Positions 36,590 to 44,879 of a stretch of DNA of 64,000 nt are shown in pieces. Below the pieces are notes generated by a model, which saw only the letters and a program-made list of their open reading frames with translations, searched no databases and was not told the DNA's origin. Numbering within the stretch: position 1 is the stretch's first letter; every line of letters begins with the position of its first letter. The stretch is from JBFHIJ01 sp963678775 (GTDB taxonomy: Bacteria > Bacteroidota > Ignavibacteria > Kapaibacteriales > UBA2268): the NCBI GenBank assembly GCA_963678775.2, contig CAXXGR010000007.1, positions 62,001 to 126,000 of the forward strand. The letters are read 5' to 3'. Position numbers and translations under genes: made by a program.

Positions 36590-38500
36590 ATGAAAATAAA
36601 CAAAGTTATATTGCAGAATTTCAGAGGATACAAAGGATATCATGAAATTTCCTTATCTAATTTAAATCTCTTTATTGGTAAAAATGATATAGGAAAATCA
36701 ACAATACTTGAAGCTTTAGATATCATTCTTGAAGGAGGCTTAATTAAATATGATAAAGATGATATCTGTAAATATAAAGCAGATAATGAAGAAGTTATTC
36801 TAGGAATTGAATTTACTAATGTACCCAATAGTATAATTATAGATTCTACTGCTGAGACAACTTTAAATGACGAATTGCTTTTAAATAAAGAAGATCAGCT
36901 TTTATACTTACTCAAGGGAAAAAATACAGCTACTTTAACGCCTTATATACGAACACAATTTCCAAAACATACTAAATATAAAAAGATATTTGAGAAGACT
37001 TTAGATGATTTGAAAGCTCTTGTGAATGAATTAATTATTGATAAAAAGACTATACAATTTGATGAAAGGAATAAAGCATCTTTAAGAAAGGCAATAAGAA
37101 ATCATCTTTCAAAAATACCTAAAGGTTTAGAACTAATTCAACAAGATGTAAAAATAGAAAAGGAAGACGGCAAATCTGTATACGAGCAAATAAAAAAATA
37201 TTTTCCTACTTATGCTTTATTTCAATCTGATAGAAAGAATGAAGATCAAGATAAGGAAGCACAAGATCCTATGAAAACTGCAACCAAAGAGATATTGGGA
37301 TCTATGCAAGCAGAATTGGAGAAGATCCAGAATGATGTAAAAAAATATGTAGAAGAAGTTGCATCAAAAACGTTAGAAAAGTTGAGTGAAATGAATCCAG
37401 AGCTTGCCGAAAACCTAATACCTGAATTTTCAAAAAATCCAGATTGGAGTACTTTATTCAAATATTCTATTACTACAAAGGACTCAATACCTTTGAATAA
37501 ACGAGGAAGTGGCGTTAAGAGATTAATTCTATTAAACTTCTTCCGTGCTAAGGCAGAAAAAAATCTGAATGATTTATTGAACAAAAAAACTAAATCTACA
37601 AACGATATAGTATATGCATTTGAAGAACCTGAAACATCACAGCATCCTGATTATCAAAAACTATTAGTTAATTCTTTTATAGAGCTTTCGCAACAGCAAA
37701 ATATTCAAATACTATTTACTACCCATAGCCCTGAAGTTGCGAAAATGATAGAACCTGAATATATAAAATTCATTTCCAAGAAAGACAATGAATTATTGAT
37801 TCAACAAGGAGATGACAAAATATTTGAAGAAATTGCGGAGAATCTTGGAGTATTCCCATCATTAGAACTGGAAAATATTGAACAAGTTAAAATCGCAGTA
37901 TGTCTTGAAGGAAAGAATGATATTGCCTTCCTTGAAAATATTAATCAGAATATACCTGAACTTAAGGAAATAATTGATTTGTCGGAAAATTCTTGTATTC
38001 TTCTACCAATGGGCGGGAGTTCTCTCCAGTATTGGGTAAATAATAACTATTTAGGTAAATTAAATTTATCTCAAGTCCATATTTATGATTCTGATATTGG
38101 TTCTGATAAGCCACATAAATATAAATCTTATCTTGAAGAAATTGGAGAAAGATTGAAATCTGTCGGTTTTGAAACTAAGAAGAGGGAAATGGAAAACTAT
38201 ATACATCCAGATTTAATTAAAAACAAATATGGATTAGAAATAGTGGTAGATTCGAGTTGGGATACAGCAGATATACCTCTTAAAATTGTAGAATATAATC
38301 ATAATAAATCTGAAAGTGATAAAACATGGGAAGAGGCAAAAAAGAAAGAAAATAAGATAAAAGATAAAACTGGGAAAGTTAAGACACAATTGAATGGTGA
38401 ACTTTCGAAAGAATTAACAAAAGATATGTTAGAAGAATTAGGAGCATGGGATGAAGTTAAAGCATGGTTTGAAAAAATCAAAGAACTAATTGGAAGTTGA
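36590..38500 (+). CDS. OLD-family ATPase with TOPRIM nuclease domain
   Basis: 636 residues. ABC-type ATPase split by a coiled-coil middle (about 200-280): Walker A G30-KNDIGKS37, signature KRGSGVKRL near 305, Walker B VYAFEEPETSQHP near 342, and H-loop TTHSPE near 376. The C-terminal TOPRIM domain follows: LEGKND near 438, DSDIGSD near 498, and KREMENYIH near 533. OLD proteins are ATP-dependent nucleases; Gabija GajA and PARIS belong to this wider group. The stop is 7 bp before an Abi_C gene, whose frame overlaps it, so the two are one operon. The gene uses more AT than its neighbours. Confidence 0.88.
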   Translation: MKINKVILQNFRGYKGYHEISLSNLNLFIGKNDIGKSTILEALDIILEGGLIKYDKDDICKYKADNEEVILGIEFTNVPNSIIIDSTAETTLNDELLLNKEDQLLYLLKGKNTATLTPYIRTQFPKHTKYKKIFEKTLDDLKALVNELIIDKKTIQFDERNKASLRKAIRNHLSKIPKGLELIQQDVKIEKEDGKSVYEQIKKYFPTYALFQSDRKNEDQDKEAQDPMKTATKEILGSMQAELEKIQNDVKKYVEEVASKTLEKLSEMNPELAENLIPEFSKNPDWSTLFKYSITTKDSIPLNKRGSGVKRLILLNFFRAKAEKNLNDLLNKKTKSTNDIVYAFEEPETSQHPDYQKLLVNSFIELSQQQNIQILFTTHSPEVAKMIEPEYIKFISKKDNELLIQQGDDKIFEEIAENLGVFPSLELENIEQVKIAVCLEGKNDIAFLENINQNIPELKEIIDLSENSCILLPMGGSSLQYWVNNNYLGKLNLSQVHIYDSDIGSDKPHKYKSYLEEIGERLKSVGFETKKREMENYIHPDLIKNKYGLEIVVDSSWDTADIPLKIVEYNHNKSESDKTWEEAKKKENKIKDKTGKVKTQLNGELSKELTKDMLEELGAWDEVKAWFEKIKELIGS

Positions 38501-38507
38501 TTTTGTT

Positions 38508-39311
38508 ATGGCAAATTTTAAAAAATACGATTTTGAGAAGCTTTTCCAGATGGAAGATGGATACGTACTAGACTTTTCTAACGGTTCTTTTGCTACTTTT
38601 ATCGAAGAATCTATTGGTGTGGATATTTATTCTAATTGGTACGCAGACAAAGGAAATTCAAAAGCTAAAAGGCTTCGAACTCTTTGGAATAAAGAAGACA
38701 ATGCTAAAGTAGCTAAGCTGCTTACTGATATACTATACCATTTTGTAAAGACAAATTCAGAAGATTATGTCGAGGAACGAAAAGATTTGCTGGAGGCTTG
38801 CACTAATGAAATTGCAAAGATGCAGAAGGAAAATGAAATATTTAGCTCTAAATTAAGTAAGCTGAGTTCTGATGAAGATATAAGTTTAAAGGAATTGAAA
38901 ATATCTCTTTCTTCTGAACTTGACCACCAAAGATACAATGCAGTTCTGGATAGGCTACATACTTTCACAGTCAAATATTTCAGGAATAAAGCAACAGCAT
39001 TTGGAATTGATATTGATAAAAATAAGCCTTTACATTCTCTTTGTGGTGAAGTGTTCAAAAAAATAAATGTTGAGCAAAGTGAAATGACTGAACGGATACT
39101 CAAAAGTTCTATTTCAGTATTTGATAGATTCAATGTAATCAGAAATGAAAATTCCTTTGCTCATGATAATTTTATTTTGGATAATAGAGAAGCTAAATTA
39201 ATTGTAAATTGGGTTTTCTCAATTCTCGAATTTGTAGAAGATATTCAAATTTTGCCTTCTAATACTATTGATGAAATTGAGGATGATTTTTCTGATGAAG
39301 TTCCATTTTAA
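38508..39311 (+). CDS. Abi_C-domain protein with HEPN RNase motif (predicted abortive-infection effector)
   Basis: 267 residues from the ATG at 38508 (GGAAG 11 nt before it); a TTG at 38490 overlaps the ATPase stop. The N-terminal half is helical and acidic-basic (NSKAKRLRTLW, then KLLTDILYHF), like AbiJ-type proteins. The C-terminal half (about 140-245) fits the Abi_C domain, ending with R212-N-E-N-S-F-A-H219, an Rx6H with Asn after Arg, the catalytic signature of HEPN RNases. Its pairing with the ATPase/TOPRIM gene suggests the ATPase controls an RNA-cutting toxin. A strong terminator follows. Confidence 0.72.
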   Translation: MANFKKYDFEKLFQMEDGYVLDFSNGSFATFIEESIGVDIYSNWYADKGNSKAKRLRTLWNKEDNAKVAKLLTDILYHFVKTNSEDYVEERKDLLEACTNEIAKMQKENEIFSSKLSKLSSDEDISLKELKISLSSELDHQRYNAVLDRLHTFTVKYFRNKATAFGIDIDKNKPLHSLCGEVFKKINVEQSEMTERILKSSISVFDRFNVIRNENSFAHDNFILDNREAKLIVNWVFSILEFVEDIQILPSNTIDEIEDDFSDEVPF

Positions 39312-39341
39312 TAGAATTGAGAAATAGAATCTAACCCACAT

Positions 39342-39381
39342 AGGATGTGACACAAACAACCAATCGTGTCACATCCTTTTT
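39342..39381 (+). terminator. Terminator after the ATPase/Abi_C operon
   Basis: Perfect 12-bp arms AGGATGTGACAC (39342-39353) and GTGTCACATCCT (39366-39377), 12-nt loop, then a T run. A clean rho-independent end for the operon. Confidence 0.88.
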
Positions 39382-39638
39382 CTTTCCCCTCTGCACAAAA
39401 ACAACCACTCAGTATGCTAATATTAGACAATGGCTAAAAATGTACTACTTTTATGACTAATATTTTTACCTGAATATTTATAGAATTTGCTGTGGATAAT
39501 CTTGTAAAGCCTTAGATATCATAAGTATATAACTTTTAAATATCACCAACTATCCAATCATCTCCAAACTTGGTATCAATTTTATATCTCTATGTGAGAA
39601 GATAGTTCAGGATGGACAATTAACATAGTAGATTTGAA
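39382..39638. other. Spacer before the flagellar operon
   Basis: About 257 bp with no gene. I looked for sigma-54 (TGGCAC/TTGCA) and sigma-28 type boxes and saw none. A TAnnTTTG-like TAGATTTG at 39629-39636 is only 2 bp from the first ATG, too close to drive it. Confidence 0.6.
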
Positions 39639-39911
39639 ATGAAAAAAAAGAATTTTAGAGACGCTATGAACTTACTTTTTGAGGCAAAGGACGCGCAGAT
39701 AGAAGTAAGCAATGCAGGACGCAGTGGCTCTTTGACCAAAAGCATCATCTTACTCAATCGCAAAAGGAATTTGAATATTGAGCAAGATGAGCAATTGATA
39801 AAGCTTTTGAGTAAGCTCGAGGCAAAAGGAAATGTGCCAAAGCAGCTACACGAGCCAATAGCAGATATTATAGGAAAAATGTTTATTACAAGCAGTCGGG
39901 CTTTAACTTAA
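39639..39911 (+). CDS. Small protein of unknown function at the head of the flagellar operon
   Basis: 90 residues, basic, helical, without signal peptide or membrane segment (RDAMNLLFEAKDAQIEVSNAG, then EQDEQLIKLLSKLEAKGNVP). I do not recognise it as a known flagellar protein. It ends 27 bp before flgF and is most likely in the same transcript. It may be a regulator or a chaperone, but nothing in the sequence says which. Confidence 0.62.
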   Translation: MKKKNFRDAMNLLFEAKDAQIEVSNAGRSGSLTKSIILLNRKRNLNIEQDEQLIKLLSKLEAKGNVPKQLHEPIADIIGKMFITSSRALT

Positions 39912-39938
39912 ACTTAATTAGATGCAGGAAGCACTACG

Positions 39939-40718
39939 ATGTTAAAGGAATTATTTACAGCAGCTCTGGGTATGCAAAACCAGCAGACTAAACTTGAAGT
40001 AACGGCAAATAACTTAGCAAATGCTAATACTTCAGGCTATAAGCGTTCGGAAGCTTTTGAGCGAAACCTTATAGATGCCAGAGCAAATTTCTATAACACG
40101 CCCGGTGATATTGAGCAAAATGACCCGCCAATTGGATCTTATGTCGATTTTTCAGCAGGAAGCTTTAATCAGACAGAGAGCCCCTTGGATGTGTCGATTG
40201 AAAATAAAGGATTTTTTGTTTTACAGGACGATGAAGGCAAAAAATTTCTTACACGAGCCGGAAGGTTCAAGTTTTCGGAAGATGGAACTATTACTGCCAT
40301 GGATGGCAAAACTTTACTGGGCAAGGAAGGCCCCATAAATGTATTTCAAGAGTTCATGGAAGAAGGTACAGCAAACATGGATGTTCGCTCTCTTGAAATT
40401 AAGATTAATGAAAAAGGTCAAGTTTTTGCCAATGGTAGGGATGTAGGATCCATTCCGATAGTAAACGTCAAAAACGAAGAGTCTATACAAAGGATTTCAA
40501 ACTCGGAGTTTATTGCTACAAATTGGTCGGATGTAGAAGAGCTTGACGAAAATAAGTTCACACTTAGACAGGGCTGGTTAGAAGGCTCAAACGTGAATGT
40601 CGTCAATGAAATGGTTGAGATGATAGAACTCCAAAGGATGTTCGAAGCAGGAAGCAAAGTCATTAAAACCAACGACGATACACTCTCAAATAGTATTCGC
40701 CTTGGCAAATATTATTAA
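39939..40718 (+). CDS. flgF: Flagellar proximal-rod protein FlgF
   Basis: 259 residues with the N-terminal rod motif (MQNQQTKLEVTANNLANANTSGYKR) and the C-terminal helix (NVNVVNEMVEMIELQRMFEAGSKVIKTND) shared by axial proteins. FlgF is the proximal rod subunit. The neighbouring gene is flgG, as in most flagellar operons, and the length is right for FlgF rather than the hook FlgE. AGGAAG before the ATG supports the start. It is exported by the flagellar type III apparatus, so no signal peptide is present. Confidence 0.9.
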   Translation: MLKELFTAALGMQNQQTKLEVTANNLANANTSGYKRSEAFERNLIDARANFYNTPGDIEQNDPPIGSYVDFSAGSFNQTESPLDVSIENKGFFVLQDDEGKKFLTRAGRFKFSEDGTITAMDGKTLLGKEGPINVFQEFMEEGTANMDVRSLEIKINEKGQVFANGRDVGSIPIVNVKNEESIQRISNSEFIATNWSDVEELDENKFTLRQGWLEGSNVNVVNEMVEMIELQRMFEAGSKVIKTNDDTLSNSIRLGKYY

Positions 40719-40753
40719 TGGATTAAGATAATAGTGTTACATGGAGGTAACTA

Positions 40754-41542
40754 ATGGATAAGACGCTACGCACAGCCTCAACCGGTTTGTCTGCCCAGCA
40801 GCGCTATGTGGAGATTATCTCCAATAACCTTGCAAATGTTAATACTACCGGATTTAAAAAGGTGAGACCTGAGTTTCAGGACTTACTATATGAAACACTT
40901 CGTCCTGCAGGCAATGTAGCACGCAGTGGAGTTCAGCCTCTAAACGAAGTGCAAATCGGTTCCGGTACGGAGCTTACTGCTACTACCAAACACTTTGGTC
41001 AAGGTGTAGTGGAATCTACGAATAATCAGTTAGATATGGCGATAAACGGCAATGGTTTTTTCGTGGTGCAAAAGCCTGATAATAGTTTGGCATATACTCG
41101 CGACGGATCATTCAAATTAAATAAAAACGGCGTATTAGTTAATAATCAAGGCTATGCATTAGATCCCGGATTTAGTGTGCCCACTGATGCCATTGAGGTG
41201 AGCGTATCTCCTGATGGTGTAGTCAGTTATTTACCGGATAATTCTACTTCCTATAACACACTTGGACAAATTACTTTAGCCAGATTTGTAAACCCGGCAG
41301 GACTAAGAGCAGAAGGCAGCAATTTATACCTTGAAACTCCAGCCTCTGGGGATGCAGTCTTTGAAGTGCCAGGCGAAAATAATACCGGTCAAATATTGCA
41401 ATCTCATTTAGAATCATCAAATGTTGATATAGTAGAAGAGATGGTCAACATGATTACAGCTCAGCGAGCATACGAGCTTAACTCTAAATCAGTACAAACA
41501 GCTGATACTATTTTAAATACAGCAGTTAATCTAAAACGATAA
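40754..41542 (+). CDS. flgG: Flagellar distal-rod protein FlgG
   Basis: 262 residues. Typical FlgG start (LRTASTGLSAQQRYVEIISNN, NLANVNTTGFKK), the YTRDGSFKLN core and the end SNVDIVEEMVNMITAQRAYE with the last helix KSVQTADTILN. A good GGAGGT Shine-Dalgarno lies 5 nt before the ATG. FlgG forms the distal rod that crosses the peptidoglycan and the P and L rings. Its TAA stop shares two bases with the flgA ATG (TAATG), so they are translationally coupled. Confidence 0.96.
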   Translation: MDKTLRTASTGLSAQQRYVEIISNNLANVNTTGFKKVRPEFQDLLYETLRPAGNVARSGVQPLNEVQIGSGTELTATTKHFGQGVVESTNNQLDMAINGNGFFVVQKPDNSLAYTRDGSFKLNKNGVLVNNQGYALDPGFSVPTDAIEVSVSPDGVVSYLPDNSTSYNTLGQITLARFVNPAGLRAEGSNLYLETPASGDAVFEVPGENNTGQILQSHLESSNVDIVEEMVNMITAQRAYELNSKSVQTADTILNTAVNLKR

Positions 41543-42267
41543 TGAAAAATATTCTAACATATAGCATGGTACTTTGCCTACTTGCCTATGCAAGCCAAGC
41601 GGCTTCAACTTTCAAAGGAGAAAGGTTAGAAGCTGCTGCAAAGAGCTATATAGAATCAAAATTAGATGGCGATTTTGAGATCAAAGCTTTAGGACTTACA
41701 GAAGATGTCATCATCGAAAACGATGATATACATGCTGAAATAAAAGCATCATCTAATTTGAAAGGGATAATATCAGTACCTATCGTTTTCAAATCAGGTG
41801 AAAAAATAGAAAGAACAATTTCTGTGAAATTAGAAGTAAAAGAATTTGCAATGCTACCTGTTGCGATTAGGCATATGAAGCAGGGCGATGAAATTACTTC
41901 CAATGATTTTGAATTGAAGAGAATTGAAGTTAGTGAATTAAAAAAACAGAATTATAATTCAAATGAGCTTATCGGGCGAACCATAGCGTCTAATGTACGC
42001 CGAGGCAAGCCTATAGCTCTCAGCGACACCAAAGGACCACTTTTAGTGAAACGCGGCGATATGGTGGAGCTTATTGTTATCTCCGGTGCTGTGAAAATCA
42101 GAGCAAATGCTGTCTCCCTTCAGGATGCATCAGCCGGTGATAGTGTTCGGATAAAAAGAGTAGGTGAAAGCAAAGTACTTCAGGGAATCGTTGCCAAGGA
42201 TGGCAGTGTACTTATTGCTCCACCCGACTACTACAAGGATGTATCATCAATTTCAGGGACGAAATGA
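41542..42267 (+). CDS. flgA: Flagellar P-ring assembly chaperone FlgA
   Basis: 241 residues with a signal peptide (1-19, cut after ASQA). The C-terminal half is the SAF-type domain of FlgA: LPVAIRHMKQGDEITSNDFELKRIEV, GRTIASNVRRGKPIALSD, and the strand VKRGDMVELIV with KIRANAVSLQDASAGDSVRIKRV. FlgA folds FlgI in the periplasm. It overlaps flgG by TAATG and flgH by 4 bp. Confidence 0.93.
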   Translation: MKNILTYSMVLCLLAYASQAASTFKGERLEAAAKSYIESKLDGDFEIKALGLTEDVIIENDDIHAEIKASSNLKGIISVPIVFKSGEKIERTISVKLEVKEFAMLPVAIRHMKQGDEITSNDFELKRIEVSELKKQNYNSNELIGRTIASNVRRGKPIALSDTKGPLLVKRGDMVELIVISGAVKIRANAVSLQDASAGDSVRIKRVGESKVLQGIVAKDGSVLIAPPDYYKDVSSISGTK

Positions 42268-42848
42268 TTTTTATCCGCAACATATTTATCGCTGCACTTT
42301 TAATTAGCATTTGCGGATTATATTCCGCAAATGCTCAATTTATACAAAATAGCCAGCGTTCGCTTTTTTCTGATGTGAAAGCTTTTCAGACAGGTGATGC
42401 GGTTATGGTGTATATCATGGAAGATACGCAAGCTGATAACTCCGCAGAAACTAATACAGGCAGGAGTACAGATTTGAGTCTTGGTGTTTCCGGCAATGTG
42501 GGCAGCTCCGGTGGTAGTGCAGGAGTTGGAGTTGGTACAGGGAACAAACATTCAGCATCAGGAAGTACAGGAAGAAGTGAAAAAATCAGATCAAAGCTTA
42601 GTGCAAGAGTGATTGAAGTGCTGGATAACGGGGACTTAAAAATTCGCGGAACCAGAACAACAAAAATCAACAACGAAGAACAGAAAATCTATATAGAAGG
42701 TATTGTCAGACGTGTAGATATTGCTCCTGACAATTCTGTGATGTCATATAATATATTAGACTTGACTTTACGCTTAGAAGGCGAAGGTGAAGTCTCAGAA
42801 ATTCAAGAACCGGGACTAATAACTAAGTTTTTGAGATTACTATTTTGA
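42264..42848 (+). CDS. flgH: Flagellar L-ring protein FlgH
   Basis: 194 residues. The body fits FlgH: AFQTGDAVMVYIMEDTQADNSAETNTG, a Gly/Ser-rich insert, then LSARVIEVLDNGDLKIRGTRTTKINNEEQ and GIVRRVDIAPDNSVMSY. The signal peptide ends SANA before Q; the Cys at 17 lies in LLISIC, with Ile at -1, so it is not a normal lipobox. Most FlgH proteins are lipoproteins, so this one may be anchored differently. ATGA overlap with flgA, TTGA overlap with flgI. Confidence 0.93.
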   Translation: MIFIRNIFIAALLISICGLYSANAQFIQNSQRSLFSDVKAFQTGDAVMVYIMEDTQADNSAETNTGRSTDLSLGVSGNVGSSGGSAGVGVGTGNKHSASGSTGRSEKIRSKLSARVIEVLDNGDLKIRGTRTTKINNEEQKIYIEGIVRRVDIAPDNSVMSYNILDLTLRLEGEGEVSEIQEPGLITKFLRLLF

Positions 42849-43978
42849 CAAAAAATATAATACATATTACTCTCATACTCGCAACTCTATGGGTAGTCCT
42901 GTTTTTACCCATAGATTTATCTGCAGCGCGTATAAAAGACATAGCTTCGGTAGAGGGTAACTCTATCGTTCAAGTAATAGGTTATGGATTGGTAACCGGT
43001 CTAAATCAAACCGGTGATAACCAGCAGACCTCATATACTGTGCAGTCTGTGTCTAATATGCTCAAAAGGTTTGGTCTTACTATCCCGACTAATAACCCCA
43101 GAGTGAGGAACGTAGCAGCAGTAATGATAACGGCTAATATCCCTGCCTTCTCAAATCGAGGCGCAAAAATCGATGTAGTTGTATCTTCTATCGGAGATGC
43201 GACTTCATTACAGGGCGGGGTATTGCTGATGGCTCCTATTTCTATTGGTGACGGGACTATCGTCGGTATGGCTCAAGGGCCTGTTTCCATAGGTGGTTTT
43301 GACTATCGCGCTTTAGGATCTATGGTGAGTAAAAATTCTACTACTACTGGCAGAGTGCCAAACGGTTTGGTGCTTGAAAAGCAGATGGATAGTGAGGTGA
43401 TTACTGACCAGCAGGTGAATATTAGCCTCAAAGAGCCTGATTTTACTACTGCAATGATTATCGCAAATGCTATTAATAATGCGGTTATAGCAGGCTTAGC
43501 TCCGGATGCTGCGAAGGTAGTTGACCCGGGGACAGTACAAGTGCAACTGCCTGATGGACAAGATGTTACAGAATCTATGAGAACCATAGCTGCGATAGAA
43601 ACTATAAACAATATTCAGTCAGATCCAATAGCAAGAGTAGTAATAAACGAAAGGACTGGCACAGTAGTTGTCGGAGGTAATGTAGAACTTTTACCTGCGA
43701 CTATTGCGCATGGTGGTTTGGAAATAACTATAGAGAAACAAGTGCTCGTGCCTCAGCCGGCACCTTTTACTATACGACCTCCACAACCGGCAGAAACAGC
43801 AGAAATATCTGCTAATGAAGAAGTGAAAAAAGCAATAGCTATCGATGGTGTAGGCGCTAATGTGCAAGATATGTCAAACGCTCTTAATTTACTTGAAGTA
43901 AGACCAAGAGACTTAATAGCTATATTCCAGGCACTGAAAGAAGCTGGTGCATTGCAAGGTGAACTAATAATACAATAG
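42845..43978 (+). CDS. flgI: Flagellar P-ring protein FlgI
   Basis: 377 residues. Signal peptide (1-27, cut after DLSA), then RIKDIASVEG and IGYGLVTGLNQTGDN, the diagnostic FlgI start, VSSIGDATSLQGGVLLMAP, and the end VRPRDLIAIFQALKEAGALQGELIIQ. The start is TTG at 42845, overlapping the flgH stop as TTGA; no in-frame ATG precedes the signal peptide, so TTG is almost certainly used. FlgI forms the ring in the peptidoglycan around the rod. Confidence 0.96.
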   Translation: MTKNIIHITLILATLWVVLFLPIDLSAARIKDIASVEGNSIVQVIGYGLVTGLNQTGDNQQTSYTVQSVSNMLKRFGLTIPTNNPRVRNVAAVMITANIPAFSNRGAKIDVVVSSIGDATSLQGGVLLMAPISIGDGTIVGMAQGPVSIGGFDYRALGSMVSKNSTTTGRVPNGLVLEKQMDSEVITDQQVNISLKEPDFTTAMIIANAINNAVIAGLAPDAAKVVDPGTVQVQLPDGQDVTESMRTIAAIETINNIQSDPIARVVINERTGTVVVGGNVELLPATIAHGGLEITIEKQVLVPQPAPFTIRPPQPAETAEISANEEVKKAIAIDGVGANVQDMSNALNLLEVRPRDLIAIFQALKEAGALQGELIIQ

Positions 43979-43988
43979 CAATAGCAAT

Positions 43989-44870
43989 ATGAATATTTCA
44001 GATTTAAATAGTGTTTCTAATAACGAATCTCTCTTCAAGTCTAAGTTAGATCAACTTAGTGGTGTGCAAGCACTTTCTGTAAAAAGAGATTTGTCTCTCG
44101 AAGAACGAGCTCACTATGAAAAAGCTGCTCGCGGCTTTGAGTCTATGTTTGTAAATATGCTTATAAAGCAGATGAAAAGCTCTATGCTCGAGGAAAAGAA
44201 AGAAGAAAACACATTTGGAGCTGATACACTAGGTAGCTATACAGATATGCTCCTTTCTGATGATATTTCTAAAACAGGGAAGGGAATCGGAATAGCTGAA
44301 ATGATATTCAAACAGATGACCGGAGGTAATGAAATCAGTAACATTACCAGCACTGTAGAAGGGTATTCTGATTTGACGAGACAAAGCTCACTACCGGTAT
44401 TTGATAAAAGTAAATTGCAAGAAAAAGTTTCTGAAGTAGCGCCTTCAATAAATGCTAATTCATTGACTGATAGAATTGAACAATATATGCCTATAATTCA
44501 AGATGCTGCAGAAAAATACGGCATTCCGGAAAACCTGATTAAAAGTGTAATCAGAACAGAATCTGCCGGAAAGCATGATGCCATTTCTCCTGTAGGAGCA
44601 AAAGGACTAATGCAGCTAATGGATGGCACAGCAGGTGACATGGGAGTCTCTGATTCCTTAGATCCTGAGCAAAATATAATGGGTGGAACTAAATATCTAA
44701 AGTTTTTGATGGATAGATTTGACAACGACACAGAAACAGCCTTAGCTGCCTATAATGCAGGTCCTGGGAATGTAGATAAATATGGTGGAGTACCGCCATT
44801 TAATGAAACTCAAAATTATATTAAAAAAGTGCTTAACTATTTAGGCAAATACGACGAAAACCTTAAGTAG
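43989..44870 (+). CDS. flgJ: FlgJ rod-binding domain fused to a lytic transglycosylase (SLT) domain
   Basis: 293 residues. Residues about 35-110 are a FlgJ rod-binding domain (ARGFESMFVNMLIKQMKSSM, GIGIAEMIFKQM). Residues about 165-290 are an SLT lytic transglycosylase (GH23): AAEKYGIPENLIKSVIRTES with catalytic E191, SPVGAKGLMQLM, and ALAAYNAGPGNV. In enteric FlgJ the second domain is a GH73 glucosaminidase; here it is a different enzyme type. The fusion makes the hole in peptidoglycan while capping the rod. It has no signal peptide, so export is by the flagellar apparatus. Confidence 0.9.
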   Translation: MNISDLNSVSNNESLFKSKLDQLSGVQALSVKRDLSLEERAHYEKAARGFESMFVNMLIKQMKSSMLEEKKEENTFGADTLGSYTDMLLSDDISKTGKGIGIAEMIFKQMTGGNEISNITSTVEGYSDLTRQSSLPVFDKSKLQEKVSEVAPSINANSLTDRIEQYMPIIQDAAEKYGIPENLIKSVIRTESAGKHDAISPVGAKGLMQLMDGTAGDMGVSDSLDPEQNIMGGTKYLKFLMDRFDNDTETALAAYNAGPGNVDKYGGVPPFNETQNYIKKVLNYLGKYDENLK

Positions 44871-44879
44871 GAGTAAAGT

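Noticed and set aside
36590..38500. Calling the pair a Gabija system
   Set aside because: The partner after the ATPase is an Abi_C/HEPN protein, not a UvrD-type GajB helicase, and the helicase upstream is a longer UPF1-like protein.
39629..39636. TAGATTTG as promoter of the flagellar operon
   Set aside because: It fits TAnnTTTG but ends 2 bp before the first ATG, so a start would fall inside the gene; no TTG at N20.
42318..42673. Long antisense frames over flgH
   Set aside because: They come from the Gly/Ser-rich repeat coding of flgH read backwards; flgH has clear family motifs and couplings.
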